Positions 5,894-5,894 of a DNA stretch of 5,894 bases are shown here, one piece after another; positions within the stretch are counted from its first letter, which is position 1, and each line of letters opens with the position of its first letter. The stretch is from NCBI GenBank assembly GCA_002898975.1, contig BEID01000103.1, positions 1-5,894 of the forward strand. Direction: 5' to 3'. The DNA comes from a bacterium HR27 (lineage in GTDB: Bacteria; Chloroflexota; Chloroflexia; Thermomicrobiales; Thermomicrobiaceae). Under the pieces are notes generated by a model, which was given only the letters and a program-made list of their open reading frames with translations, was not told the origin of the DNA and did no database searches. The position numbers were made by a program, and so were the translations under genes.

Positions 5894-5894
5894 G

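Overview
The window is GC-rich and densely coded, and it comes from a bacterium. Its centre is a complete ba3-type (B-family) cytochrome c oxidase operon in the order subunit IIa - subunit II - subunit I, the cbaDBA arrangement known from Thermus thermophilus. The subunit I residues match the Thermus enzyme with a constant +5 offset, and the inferred length, 562 residues, is the same. A ba3 oxidase together with this base composition suggests an aerobic thermophile, perhaps a Thermomicrobia-type Chloroflexota. That placement is an impression from memory of related proteins and is not proven by the window.

Layout, left to right. Positions 1-1456 (minus strand) hold a two-gene ABC exporter operon: a DrrA-like ATPase followed by a DrrB-like ABC-2 permease that runs off the left edge. 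Positions 1457-1635 are a divergent intergenic region with a plausible promoter for the exporter and a weaker one for the oxidase operon. Positions 1636-4197 (plus strand) are a tight, overlapping operon: a 98-residue, two-helix membrane protein of unknown function, the 44-residue subunit IIa, the CuA subunit II and the catalytic subunit I. A bulged hairpin at 4212-4241 separates this operon from a convergent gene. Positions 4268-5893 (minus strand) carry a full-length thiamine-pyrophosphate enzyme of the acetolactate synthase-like superfamily, whose start codon lies one base from the right edge.

How the genes fit together: subunits IIa, II and I would form a minimal proton-pumping terminal oxidase. 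It would take electrons from a cytochrome c or similar donor through CuA, pass them to heme b, and reduce O2 at the heme a3/CuB centre. No subunit III, heme synthase or copper chaperone lies in the window. The exporter and the TPP enzyme look like unrelated neighbours. The parts least explained by known families are the 98-residue leader gene, its 26-bp overlap with the subunit IIa gene, and the substrate of the TPP enzyme. I saw no RNA gene, CRISPR array, insertion sequence or phage gene.
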